This document shows positions 24,137-37,604 of a stretch of 64,000 nt of DNA, one piece after another. How positions within the stretch are numbered: position 1 is the first letter of the stretch; each line of letters starts with the position of its first letter. Source of the DNA: Hippophae tibetana (lineage: Eukaryota > Streptophyta > Magnoliopsida > Rosales > Elaeagnaceae); the NCBI GenBank assembly GCA_037013495.1, contig CM072810.1:37291843-37355842 (forward strand). Reading direction: 5' to 3'. Both the position numbers and the translations under genes were made by a program. Below the pieces are notes generated by a model, which had not been told where the DNA came from, ran no database searches, and worked only from the letters and a program-made list of their open reading frames with translations.

Positions 24137-27100
24137 ATGATAGCAATCCACTTTCGCGGATGGAAAGAGCTTGACTTTATAGACATCAATTATAGTTGTA
24201 CGAGCGAAGCTATTTTGACACAATTGTTAGAAATGATGAATCTAGTACCAATGAAGAGAAAATATCTATACTTTCCCATAGATTTACTAAATTTCTTAGA
24301 AAGAATAAACCCGTTTTTAGGGATTTAAGAAAAAGGTAATCTGAGCTCTAAAATGATTATTTCAATGAATTTATAGTGGTATTTCTTCCAAGAAACTTCA
24401 AACATTTTGGAGACCACTCATATAGGCATTTGAACAAAAAACTACATCTAGAACTATGCAGCTGAACATAAATTTTGAACTCTATATCATGCAAGAGGAT
24501 GAAACTTTGAACAAATTCTATGTAGGTTTTTGAATCAATATCAACTACCCATACAATTTGGATGGACCTATTTGGGAAAAAAAGTAGATTGAGAAAATTG
24601 TTGTTAGCCTACATTATCATTTTCAAGAAAAAGATACCTTGCTTAAATCCATATAGAAGGCCTGTGAACTTACTGTTAAATGAATCAGTTGGGAAATTAT
24701 TCGAAATGCATTATTTGTTGCCAAGATGATAGCAATCCACTTTCGTGGACGGAAAGAGCTTGACTTGATAGCCATCAAGTATAGTGGTACGAGCGAAGCT
24801 ATTTTGACACAATTGTTAGAAATGATGAATCTAGTACCAATGAAGAGAAAATATCTATACTTTCCTATAGATTTACTAAATTTCTTAGAATGAATAAACC
24901 CGTTTTTAGGGATTTAAAAAAAAGGTAATCCGAGCTCTAAAATGATTATTTCAATGAATTTATAGTGGTATTTCTTCCAAGAAACTTCAAACATTTTGGA
25001 GACCACTCATATAGGCATTTGAACAAAAAACTACATCTAGAACTATGCAGCTGAACATAAATTTTGAACTCTATATCATGCAAGAGGATGAAACTTTGAA
25101 CAAATTCTATGCAGGTTTTTGAATCAATATCAACTACCCATACAATTTGGATGGACCTATTTGGGAGAAAAAGTAGATTGAGAAAATTGTTGTTAGCCTA
25201 CATTATCATTTTCAAGAAAAAGATACCTTGCTTAAATCCATATAGAAGGCCTGTGAACTTACTGTTAAATGAATCAGTTGCGAAATTATTCGAACTGCAT
25301 TATTTGTTGCCAAGATGATAGCAATCCACTTTCGTGGACGGAAAGAGCTTGACTTGATAGCCATCAAGTATAGTGGTACGAGCGAAGCTATTTTGACACA
25401 ATTGTTAGAAATGATGAATCTAATACCAATGAAGAGAAAATATCTATACTTTCCCATAGATTTACTAAATTTCTTCCATTTTTAGGGATTTAAGAAAAAG
25501 GTAATCCGAGCTCTAAAATGATTATTTCAATGAATTTATAGTGGTATTTCTTCCAAGAAACTTCAAACATTTTGGAGACCACTCATATAGGCATTTGAAC
25601 AAAAAACTAAATCTAGAACTATGCAGCTGAACATAAATTTTGAACTCTATATCATGCAAGATGATGAAACTTTGAACAAATTCTATGCAGGTTTTTGAAT
25701 CATTATCAACTACCCGTACAATTTGGATGGACCTATTTGGGAAAAAAATTAGATAGAGAAAACTGTTGTTAGCCTACATTATCATTTTCAAGAAAAAGAT
25801 ACCTTGCTTAAATCCATATAGAAGGCCTGTGAACTTACTGTTAAATGAATCAGTTGCGAAATTATTCGAACTGCATTATTTGTTGCCAAGATGATAGCAA
25901 TCCACTTTCGCGGATGGAAAGAGCTTGACTTTATAGACATCAAGTATAGTTGTACGAGCGAAGCTATTTTGACACAATTGTTAGAAATGATGAATCTAGT
26001 ACCAATGAAGAGAAAATATCTATACTTTCCCATAGATTTACTAAATTTCTTAGAAAGAATAAACCCGTTTTTAGGGATTTAAAAAAAAGGTAATCCGAGC
26101 TCTAAAATGATTATTTCAATGAATTTATAGTTGTATTTCTTCCAAGCGACTTCAAACATTTTGGAGACCACTCATATAGGCATTTGAGGAAAAAACTAAA
26201 TCTAGAACTATGCAGCTGAACATAAATTTTGAACTCTATATCATGCAAGAGGATGAAACTTTGAACAAATTCTACGCAGGTTTTTCAATCAATTTCAACT
26301 ACCCGTACAATTTGGATGGACCTATTTGGAAAAAAAAGTAGATTGAGAAAATTGTTGTTAGCCTACATTATCATTTTCAAGAAAAAGATACCTTGCTTAA
26401 ATCCATATAGAAGGCCTGTGCACTTACTGTTAAATGAATCAGTTGCGAAATTATTCGAACAGCATTATTTGTTGCCAAGATGATAGCAATCCACTTTCGT
26501 GGACGGAAAGAGCTTGACTTGATAGCCATCAAGTATAGTGGTACGAGCGAAGCTATTTTGACACAATTGTTAGAAATGATGAATCTAATACCAATGAAGA
26601 GAAAATATCAATACTTTCCCATAGATTTACTAAATTTCTTAGAAAGAATAAACCCGTTTTAAGGGATTTAAGAAAAAGGTAATCCGAGCTCTAAAATGAT
26701 TATTTGAATTAATTTATAGTGGTATTTCTTCCAAGAAACTTCAAACATTTTGGAGACCACTCATATAGGCATTTGAACAAAAAACTAAATCTAGAACTGT
26801 GCAGCTGAACATAAATTTTGAACTCTATATCATGCAAGAGGATGAAACTTTGAACAAATTCTACGCAGGTTTTTCAATCAATTTCAACTACCCGTACAAT
26901 TTGGATGGACCTATTTGGAAAAAAAAGTAGATTGAGAAAATTGTTGTTAGCCTACATTATCATTTTCAAGAAAAAGATACCTTGCTTAAATCCATATAGA
27001 AGGCCTGTGCACTTACTGTTAAATGAATGAGTTGCGAAATTATTCGAACTGCATTATTTTTTGCCAAGATGATAGCAATCCACTTTCGTGGACGGAAAGA

Positions 27101-28233
27101 GCTTGACTTGATAGCCATCAAGTATAGTGGTACGAGCGAAGCTATTTTGACACAATTGTTAGAAATGATGAATTTAATACCAATGAAGAGAAAATATCTA
27201 TACTTTCCCATAGATTTACTAAATTTCTTCCGTTTTTAGGGATTTAAGAAAAAGGTAATCCGAGCTCTAAAATGATTATTTCAATGAATTTATAGTGGTA
27301 TTTCTTCCAAGAAACTTCAAACATTTTGGAGACCACTCATATAGGCATTTGAACAAAAAACTAAATCTAGAACTATGCAGCTGAACATAAATTTTGAACT
27401 CTATATCATGCAAGAGGATGAAACTTTGAACAAATTCTATGCAGGTTTTTGAATTATTATCAACTACCCGTACAATTTGGATGGACCTATTTGGGAAAAA
27501 AAGTAGATTGAGAAAACTTTTGTTAGCCTACATTATCATTTTCAAGAAAAAGATACCTTGCTTAAATCCATATAGAAGGCCTGTGAACTTACTGTTAAAT
27601 CAATCAGTTGCGAAATTATTCGAACTCCATTATTTGTTGCCAAGATGATAGCAATCCACTTTCGCGGATGGAAAGAGCTTGACTTTATAGACATCAATTA
27701 TAGTTGTACGAGCGAAGCTAATTTGACACAATTGTTAGAAATGATGAATCTAGTACCAATGAAGAGAAAATATCTATACTTTCCCATAGATTTACTAAAT
27801 TTCTTAGAAAGAATAAACCCGTTTTTAGGGATTTAAGAAAAAGGTAATCTGAGCTCTAAAATGATTATTTCAATGAATTTATAGTGGTATTTCTTCCAAG
27901 AAACTTCAAACATTTTGGAGACCACTCATATAGGCATTTGAACAAAAAACTAAATCTAGAACTATGCAGCTGAACATAAATTTTGAACTCTATATCATGC
28001 AAGAGGATGAAACTTTGAACAAATTCTATGCAGGTTTTTGAATCATTATCAACTACCCATACAATTTGGATGGACCTATTTGGGAAAAAAAGTAGATTGA
28101 GAAAATTGTTGTTAGCCTACATTATCATTTTCAAGAAAAAGATACCTTGCTTAAATCCATATAGAAGGCCTGTGAACTTACTGTTAAATCAATCAGTTGC
28201 GAAATTATTCGAACTGCATTATTTGTTGCCAAG
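24137..28233 (+). repeat. Seven-monomer stretch of macro-unit copy 1
   Basis: Anchors are at 24137, 24726, 25315, 25891, 26480, 27069 and 27645; the copies at 25315 and 27069 are short. Markers are TTCCATTTTT at the short junction near 25477 (a CpG transition of TTCCGTTTTT), TATCAATAC near 26607, CCGTTTTAAGGG near 26655, AACTGTGCAGC near 26797, AATGAGTTGCG near 27027, GAATTATTATC near 27451 and GCTAATTTGAC near 27717. All recur 21,686 bp downstream. Confidence 0.88.
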
Positions 28234-30576
28234 ATGATAGCAATCCACTTTCGCGGATGGAAAGAGCTTGACTTTATAGACATCAAGTATAGTTGTACGA
28301 GCGAAGCTATTTTGACACAATTGTTAGAAATGATGAATCTAGTACCAATGAAGAGAAAATATCTATACTTTCCCATAGATTTACTAAATTTCTTAGAAAG
28401 AATAAACCCGTTTTTAGGGATTTAAAAAAAAGGTAATCCGAGCTCTAAAATGATTATTTCAATGAATTTATAGTGGTATTTCTTCCAAGAAACTTCAAAC
28501 ATTTTGGAGACCACTCATATAGGCATTTGAACAAAAAACTAAATCTAGAACTATGCAGCTGAACATAAATTTTGAACTCTATATCATGCAAGAGGATGAA
28601 ACTTTGAACAAATTCTATGCAGGTTTTTGAATCATTATCAACTACCCGTACAATTTGGATGGACCTATTTGGGAAAAAAAGTAGATTGAGAAAACTTTTG
28701 TTAGCCAACATTATCATTTTCAAGAAAAAGATACCTTGCTTAAATCCATATAGAAGGCCTGTGAACTTACTGTTAAATGAATCAGTTGGGAAATTATTCG
28801 AACTGCATTATTTGTTGCCAAGATGATAGCAATCCACTTTCGTGGATGGAAAGAGCTTGACTTTATAGCCATCAAGTATAGTGGTATGAGCGAAGCTATT
28901 TTGACACAATTGTTAGAAATGATGAATCTAATACCAATGAAGAGAAAATATCTATACCTTCCCATAGATTTACTAAATTTCTTAGAAAGAATAAACCCGT
29001 TTTTAGGGATTTAAGAAAAAGGTAATCCGAGCTCTAAAATGATTATTTGAATTAATTTATAGTGGTATTTCTTCCAAGAAACTTCAAACATTTTGGAGAC
29101 CACTCATATAGGCATTTGAGCAAAAAACTAAATCTAGAACTATGCAGCTGAACATAAATTTTGAACTCTATATCATGCAAGAGGATGAAACTTTGAACAA
29201 ATTCTATGCAGGTTTTTGAATCATTATCAACTACCCATACAATTTGGATGGACCTATTTGGGAAAAAAAGTAGATTGAGAAAATTGTTGTTAGCCTACAT
29301 TATCATTTTCAAGAAAAAGATACCTTGCTTAAATCCATATAGAAGGCCTGTGAACTTACTGTTAAATGAATCAGTTGGAAAATTATTCGAACTGCATTAT
29401 TTGTTGCCAAGATGATAGCAATCCACTTTCGTGGACGGAAAGAGCTTGACTTGATAGCCATCAAGTATAGTGGTACGAGCGAAGCTATTTTGACACAATT
29501 GTTAGAAATGATGAATCTAATACCAATGAAGAGAAAATATCTATACCTTCCCATAGATTTACTAAATTTCTTAGAAAGAATAAACCCGTTTTTAGGGATT
29601 TAAGAAAAAGGTAATCCGAGCTCTAAAATGATTATTTGAATTAATTTATAGTGGTATTTCTTCCAAGAAACTTCAAACATTTTGGAGACCACTCATATAG
29701 GCATTTGAGCAAAAAACTAAATCTAGAACTATGCAGCTGAACATAAATTTTGAACTCTATATCATGCAAGAGGATGAAACTTTGAACAAATTCTATGCAG
29801 GTTTTTGAATCATTATCAACTACCCATACAATTTGGATGGACCTATTTGGGAAAAAAAGTAGATTGAGAAAATTGTTGTTAGCCTACATTATCATTTTCA
29901 AGAAAAAGATACCTTGCTTAAATCCATATAGAAGGCCTGTGAACTTACTGTTAAATGAATCAGTTGGAAAATTATTCGAACTGCATTATTTGTTGCCAAG
30001 ATGATAGCAATCCACTTTCGTGGACGGAAAGAGCTTGACTTGATAGCCATCAAGTATAGTGGTACGAGCGAAGCTATTTTGACACAATTGTTAGAAATGA
30101 TGAATCTAATACCAATGAAGAGAAAATATCTATACTTTCCCATAGATTTACTAAATTTCTTCCGTTTTTAGGGATTTAAGAAAAAGGTAATCCGAGCTCT
30201 AAAATGATTATTTCAATGCATTTATAGTAGTATTTCTTCCAAGAAACTTCAAACATTTTGGAGACCACTCATATAGGCATTTGAACAAAAAACTAAATCT
30301 AGAACTATGCAGCTGAACATAAATTTTGAACTCTATATCATGCAAGAGGATGAAACTTTGAACAAATTCTATGCAGGTTTTTGAATCATTATCAACTACC
30401 CGTACAATTTGGATGGACCTATTTGGGAAAAAAAGTAGATTGAGAAAACTTTTGTTAGCCTACATTATCATTTTCAAGAAAAAGATACCTTGCTTAAATC
30501 CATATAGAAGGCCTGTGAACTTACTGTTAAATCAATCAGTTGCGAAATTATTCGAACTGCATTATTTGTTGCCAAG
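28234..30576 (+). repeat. Four-monomer block with one extra monomer relative to macro-unit copy 2
   Basis: Anchors are at 28234, 28823, 29412 and 30001, total 2,343 bp. Its counterpart 49920-51673 has three monomers and 1,754 bp. The extra copy at 29412 is a hybrid. Its head has GTGGACGG and GACTTGATAGCC like the copy at 30001, and its tail has CTATACCTTCC (29541-29551) plus the full 13-bp segment like the copy at 28823. The switch lies between about 29457 and 29547. This is the expected product of an in-register unequal exchange. Confidence 0.9.
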
Positions 30577-32330
30577 ATGATAGCAATCCACTTTCGCGGA
30601 TGGAAAGAGCTTGACTTTATAGACATCAAGTATAGTTGTACGAGCGAAGCTATTTTGACACAATTGTTAGAAATGATGAATCTAGTACCAATGAAGAGAA
30701 AATATCTATACTTTCCCATAGATTTACTAAATTTCTTAGAAAGAATAAACCCGTTTTTAGGGATTTAAAAAAAAGGTAATCCGAGCTCTAAAATGATTAT
30801 TTCAATGAATTTATAGTGGTATTTCTTCCAAGAAACTTCAAACATTTTGGAGACCACTCATATAGGCATTTGAACAAAAAACTAAATCTAGAACTATGCA
30901 GCTGAACATAAATTTTGAACTCTATATCATGCAAGAGGATGAAACTTTGAACAAATTCTATGCAGGTTTTTGAATCATTATCAACTACCCGTACAATTTG
31001 GATGGACCTATTTGGGAAAAAAAGTAGATTGAGAAAACTTTTGTTAGCCAACATTATCATTTTCAAGAAAAAGATACCTTGCTTAAATCCATATAGAAGG
31101 CCTGTGAACTTACTGTTAAATGAATCAGTTGGGAAATTATTCGAACTGCATTATTTGTTGCCAAGATGATAGCAATCCACTTTCGTGGATGGAAAGAGCT
31201 TGACTTTATAGCCATCAAGTATAGTGGTATGAGCGAAGCTATTTTGACACAATTGTTAGAAATGATGAATCTAATACCAATGAAGAGAAAATATCTATAC
31301 CTTCCCATAGATTTACTAAATTTCTTAGAAAGAATAAACCCGTTTTTAGGGATTTAAGAAAAAGGTAATCCGAGCTCTAAAATGATTATTTGAATTAATT
31401 TATAGTGGTATTTCTTCCAAGAAACTTCAAACATTTTGGAGACCACTCATATAGGCATTTGAACAAAAAACTAAATCTAGAACTATGCAGCTGAACATAA
31501 ATTTTGAACTCTATATCATGCAAGAGGATGAAACTTTGAACAAATTCTATGCAGGTTTTTGAATCATTATCAACTACCCATACAATTTGGATGGACCTAT
31601 TTGGGAAAAAAAGTAGATTGAGAAAATTGTTGTTAGCCTACATTATCATTTTCAAGAAAAAGATACCTTGCTTAAATCCATATAGAAGGCCTGTGAACTT
31701 ACTGTTAAATGAATCAGTTGGAAAATTATTCGAACTGCATTATTTGTTGCCAAGATGATAGCAATCCACTTTCGTGGACGGAAAGAGCTTGACTTGATAG
31801 CCATCAAGTATAGTGGTACGAGCGAAGATATTTTGACACAATTGTTAGAAATGATGAATCTAATACCAATGAAGAGAAAATATCTATACTTTCCCATAGA
31901 TTTACTAAATTTCTTCCGTTTTTAGGGATTTAAGAAAAAGGTAATCCGAGCTCTAAAATGATTATTTCAATGCATTTATAGTAGTATTTCTTCCAAGAAA
32001 CTTCAAACATTTTGGAGACCACTCATATAGGCATTTGAACAAAAAACTAAATCTAGAACTATGCAGCTGAACATAAATTTTGAACTCTATATCATGCAAG
32101 AGGATGAAACTTTGAACAAATTCTATGCAGGTTTTTGAATCATTATCAACTACCCGTACAATTTGGATGGACCTATTTGGGAAAAAAAGTAGATTGAGAA
32201 AACTTTTGTTAGCCTACATTATCATTTTCAAGAAAAAGATACCTTGCTTAAATCCATATAGAAGGCCTGTGAACTTACTGTTAAATCAATCAGTTGCGAA
32301 ATTATTCGAACTGCATTATTTGTTGCCAAG
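30577..32330 (+). repeat. 1,754-bp trimer of macro-unit copy 1
   Basis: Anchors are at 30577, 31166 and 31755. It is the tandem partner of the preceding block, and corresponds to 51674-53427. The last monomer has a private GCGAAGATATT near 31826 shared only with its counterpart near 52923. The spacer after 31755 has CAATGCATTTATAGTAG, also seen after 30001. Confidence 0.88.
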
Positions 32331-34097
32331 ATGATAGCAATCCACTTTCGCAGATGGAAAGAGCTTGACTTTATAGACATCAAGTATAGTTGTACGAGCG
32401 AAGCTATTTTGACACAATTGTTAGAAATGATGAATCTAGTACCAATGAAGAGAAAATATCTATACTTTCCCATAGATTTACTAAATTTCTTAGAAAGAAT
32501 AAACCCGTTTTTAGGGATTTAAAAAAAAGGTAATCCGAGCTCTAAAATGATTATTTCAATGAATTTATAGTCGTATTTCTTCCAAGCGACTTCAAACATT
32601 TTGGAGACCACTCATATAGGCATTTGAGGAAAAAACTAAATCTAGAACTATGCAGCTGAACATAAATTTTGAACTCTATATCATGCAAGAGGATGAAACT
32701 TTGAACAAATTCTACGCAGGTTTTTCAATCAATTTCAACTACCCGTACAATTTGGATGGACCTATTTGGGAAAAAAAGTAGATTGAGAAAACTTTTGTTA
32801 GCCTACATTATCATTTTCAAGAAAAAGATACCTTGCTTAAATCCATATAGAAGGCCTGTGAACTTACTGTTAAATCAATCAGTTGCGAAATTATTCGAAC
32901 TGCATTATTTGTTGCCAAGATGATAGCAATCCACTTTCGCGGATGGAAAGAGCTTGACTTTATAGACATCAAGTATAGTTGTATGAGCGAAGCTATTTTG
33001 ACACAATTGTTAGAAATGATGAATCTAGTACCAATGAAGAGAAAATATCTATACTTTCCCATAGATTTACTAAATTTCTTAGAAAGAATAAACCCGTTTT
33101 TAGGGATTTAAAAAAAAGGTAATCCGAGCTCTAAAATGATTATTTCAATGAATTTATAGTGGTATTTCTTCCAAGAAACTTCAAACATTTTGGAGACCAC
33201 TCATATAGGCATTTGAACAAAAAACTAAATCTAGAACTATGCAGCTGAACATAAATTTTGAACTCTATATCATGCAAGAGGATGAAACTTTGAACAAATT
33301 CTATGCAGGTTTTTGAATCATTATCAACTACCCGTACAATTTGGATGGACCTATTTGGGAAAAAAAGTATATTGAGAAAACTTTTGTTAGCCAACATTAT
33401 CATTTTCAAGAAAAAGATACCTTCCTTAAATCCATATAGAAGGCCTGTGAACTTACTGTTAAATGAATCAGTTGGGAAATTATTCGAACTGCATTATTTG
33501 TTGCCAAGATGATAGCAATCCACTTTCGTGGATGGAAAGAGCTTGACTTTATAGCCATCAAGTATAGTGGTATAAGCGAAGCTATTTTGACACAATTGTT
33601 AGAAATGATGAATCTAATACCAATGAAGAGAAAATATCTATACCTTCCCATAGATTTACTAAATTTCTTAGAAAGAATAAACCCGTTTTTAGGGATTTAA
33701 GAAAAAGGTAATCCGAGCTCTAAAATGATTATTTGAATTAATTTATAGTGGTATTTCTTCCAAGAAACTTCAAACATTTTGGAGACCACTCATATAGGCA
33801 TTTGAACAAAAAACTAAATCTAGAACTATGCAGCTGAACATAAATTTTGAACTCTATATCATGCAAGAGGATGAAACTTTGAACAAATTCTATGCAGGTT
33901 TTTGAATCATTATCAACTACCCGTACAATTTGGATGGACCTATTTGGGAAAAAAAGTAGATTGAGAAAACTTTTGTTAGCCTACATTATCATTTTCAAGA
34001 AAAAGATACCTTGCTTAAATCCATATAGAATGCCTGTGAACTTACTGTTAAATCAATCAGTTGCGAAATTATTCGAACTGCATTATTTGTTGCCAAG
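32331..34097 (+). repeat. 1,767-bp all-long trimer of macro-unit copy 1
   Basis: Anchors are at 32331, 32920 and 33509, all long copies. Markers are CGCAGATGG near 32350, GTATGAGCG near 32983, GTATATTGAG near 33368, ACCTTCCTT near 33420 and GTATAAGCG near 33571. All are reproduced at +21,097 bp. The monomer ending at anchor 32920 joins a TTCTACGCAGG-type front to the AAAACTTTTG/AATCAATCAG type of its neighbour, so it looks like a mosaic. Confidence 0.87.
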
Positions 34098-37000
34098 ATG
34101 ATAGCAATCCACTTTCGCGGATGGAAAGAGCTTGACTTTATAGACATCAAGTATAGTTGTACGAGCGAAGCTATTTTGACACAATTGTTAGAAATGATGA
34201 ATCTAGTACCAATGAAGAGAAAATATCTATACTTTCCCATAGATTTACTAAATTTCTTAGAAAGAATAAACCCGTTTTTAGGGATTTAAAAAAAAGGTAA
34301 TCCGAGCTCTAAAATGATTATTTCAATGAATTTATAGTCGTATTTCTTCCAAGCGACTTCAAACATTTTGGAGACCACTCATATAGGCATTTGAGGAAAA
34401 AACTAAATCTATAACTATGCAGCTGAACATAAATTTTGAACTCTATATCATGCAAGAGGATGAAATTTGAACAAATTCTACGCAGGTTTTTCAATCAATT
34501 TCAACTACCCGTACAATTTGGATGGACCTATTTGGAAAAAAAAGTAGATTGAGAAAATTGTTGTTAGCCTACATTATCATTTTCAAGAAAAAGATACCTT
34601 GCTTAAATCCATATAGAAGGCCTGTGCACTTACGGTTAAATGAATCAGTTGCGAAATTATTCGAACTGCATTATTTTTTGCCAAGATGATAGCAATCCAC
34701 TTTCGTGGACGGAAAGAGCTTGACTTGATAGCCATCAAGTATAGTGGTACCAGCGAAGCTATTTTGACACAATTGTTAGAAATGATGAATCTAATACCAA
34801 TGAAGAGAAACTATCTATACTTTCCCATAGATTTACTAAATTTCTTCCGTTTTTAGGGATTTAAGAAAAAGGTAATCCGAGCTCTAAAATGATTATTTCA
34901 ATGAATTTATAGTGGTATTTCTTCCAAGAAACTTCAAACATTTTGGAGACCACTCATATAGGCATTTGAACAAAAAACTAAATCTAGAACTATGCAGCTG
35001 AACATAAATTTTGAACTCTATATCATGCAAGAGGATGAAACTTTGAACAAATTCTATGCAGGTTTTTGAATCATTATCAACTACCCGTACAATTTGGATG
35101 GACCTATTTGGGAAAAAAAGTAGATTGAGAAAACTTTTGTTAGCCAACATTATCATTTTCAAGAAAAAGATACCTTGCTTAAATCCATATAGAAGGCCTG
35201 TGAACTTACTGTTAAATGAATCAGTTGGGAAATTATTCGAACTGCATTATTTGTTGCCAAGATGATAGCAATCCACTTTCGTGGATGGAAAGAGCTTGAC
35301 TTTATAGCCATCAAGTATAGTGGTACGAGCGAAGCTATTTTGACACAATTGTTAGAAATGATGAATCTAATACCAATGAAGAGAAAATATCTATACCTTC
35401 TCATAGATTTACTAAATTTCTTAGAAAGAATAAACCCGTTTTTAGGGATTTAAGAAAAAGGTAATCCGAGCTCTAAAATGATTATTTGAATTAATTTATA
35501 GTGGTATTTCTTCCAAGAAACTTCAAACATTTTGGAGACCACTCATATAGGCATTTGAACAAAAAACTAAATCTAGAACTATGCAGCTGAACATAAATTT
35601 TGAACTCTATATCATGCAAGAGGATGAAACTTTGAACAAATTCTATGCAGGTTTTTGAATCATTATCAACTACCCGTACAATTTGGATGGACCTATTTGG
35701 GAAAAAAAGTAGATTGAGAAAACTTTTGTTAGCCTACATTATCATTTTCAAGAAAAAGATACCTTGCTTAAATCCATATAGAAGGCCTGTGAACTTACTG
35801 TTAAATCAATCAGTTGCGAAATTATTCGAACTGCATTATTTGTTGCCAAGATGATAGCAATCCACTTTCGCGGATGGAAAGAGCTTGACTTTATAGACAT
35901 CAAGTATAGTTGTACGAGCGAAGCTATTTTGACACAATTGTTAGAAATGATGAATCTAGTACCAATGAAGAGAAAATATCTATACTTTCCTATAGATTTA
36001 CTAAATTTCTTAGAAAGAATAAACCCGTTTTTAGGGATTTAAAAAAAAGGTAATCCGAGCTCTAAAATGATTATTTCAATGAATTTATAGTCGTATTTCT
36101 TCCAAGCGACTTCAAACATTTTGGAGACCACTAATATAGGCATTTGAGGAAAAAACTAAATCTAGAACTATGCAGCTGAACATAAATTTTGAACTCTATA
36201 TCATGCAAGATTATGAAACTTTGAACAAATTCTACGCAGGTTTTTCAATCAATTTCAACTACCCGTACAATTTGGATGGACCTATTTGGGAAAAAAAGTA
36301 GATTGAGAAAATTGTTGTTAGCCAACATTATCATTTTCAAGAAAAAGATACCTTGCTTAAATCCATATAGAAGGCCTGTGAACTTAATGTTAAATGAATC
36401 AGTTGGGAAATTATTCGAACTGCATTATTTGTTGCCAAGATGATAGCAATTCACTTTCGTGGATGGAAAGAGCTTGACTTTATAGCAATCAAGTATAGTG
36501 GTACGAGCGAAGCTATTTTGACACAATTGTTAGAAATGATGAATCTAATACCAATGAAGAGAAAATATCTATACTTTCCCATAGATTTACTAAATTTCTT
36601 AGAAAGAATAAACCCGTTTTTAGGGATTTAAGAAAAAGGTAATCCGAGCTCTAAAATGATTATTTGAATTAATTTATAGTGGTATTTCTTCCAAGAAACT
36701 TCAAACATTTTGGAGACCACTCATATAGGCATTTGAACAAAAAACTAAATCTAGAACTATGCAGCTGAACATAAATTTTGAACTCTATATCATGCAAGAG
36801 GATGAAACTTTGAACAAATTCTACGCAGGTTTTTCAATCAATTTCAACTACCCGTACAATTTGTATGGACCTATTTGGAAAAAAAAGTAGATTGAGAAAA
36901 TTGTTGTTAGCCTACACTATCATTTTCAAGAAAAAGATACCTTGCTTAAATCCATATAGAAGGCCTGTGCACTTACTGTTAAATGAATCAGTTGCGAAAT

Positions 37001-37604
37001 TATTCGAACTGCATTATTTTTTGCCAAGATGATAGCAATCCACTTTCGTGGACGGAAAGAGCTTGACTTGATAGCCATCAAGTATAGTGGTACGAGCGAA
37101 ACTATTTTGACACAATTGTTAGAAATGATGAATCTAATACCAATGAAGAGAAAATATCTATACTTTCCCATAGATTTACTAAATTTCTTCCGTTCTTAGG
37201 GATTTAAGAAAAAGGTAATCCGAGCTCTAAAATGATTATTTCAATGAATTTATAGTGGTATTTCTTCCAAGAAACTTCAAACATTTTGGAGACCACTCAT
37301 ATAGGCATTTGAACAAAAAACTAAATCTATAACTATGCAGCTGAACATAAATTTTGAACTCTATATCATGCAAGAGGATGAAACTTTGAACAAATTCTAT
37401 GCAGGTTTTTGAATCATTATCAACTACCCGTACAATTTGGATGGACCTATTTGGGAAAAAAAGTAGATTGAGAAAACTTTTGTTAGCCTACATTATCATT
37501 TTCAAGAAAAAGATACCTTGCTTAAATCCATATAGAAGGCCTGTGAACTTACTGTTAAATCAATCAGTTGCGAAATTATTCGAACTGCATTATTTGTTGC
37601 GAAG
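34098..37604 (+). repeat. Six-monomer stretch of macro-unit copy 1
   Basis: Anchors are at 34098, 34686, 35262, 35851, 36440 and 37029; 34686 and 37029 are short. Markers are AATCTATAAC near 34407, a one-base deletion at GATGAAATTTG near 34463, TTACGGTTAA near 34631, GTACCAGCG near 34747, CTTCTCATAG near 35397, CAAGATTATG near 36208, TTAATGTTAA near 36385, TTGTATGG near 36861 and TTCCGTTCTTAGG near 37190. The matching stretch in copy 2 is 55195-58701, also 3,507 bp. Confidence 0.88.
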
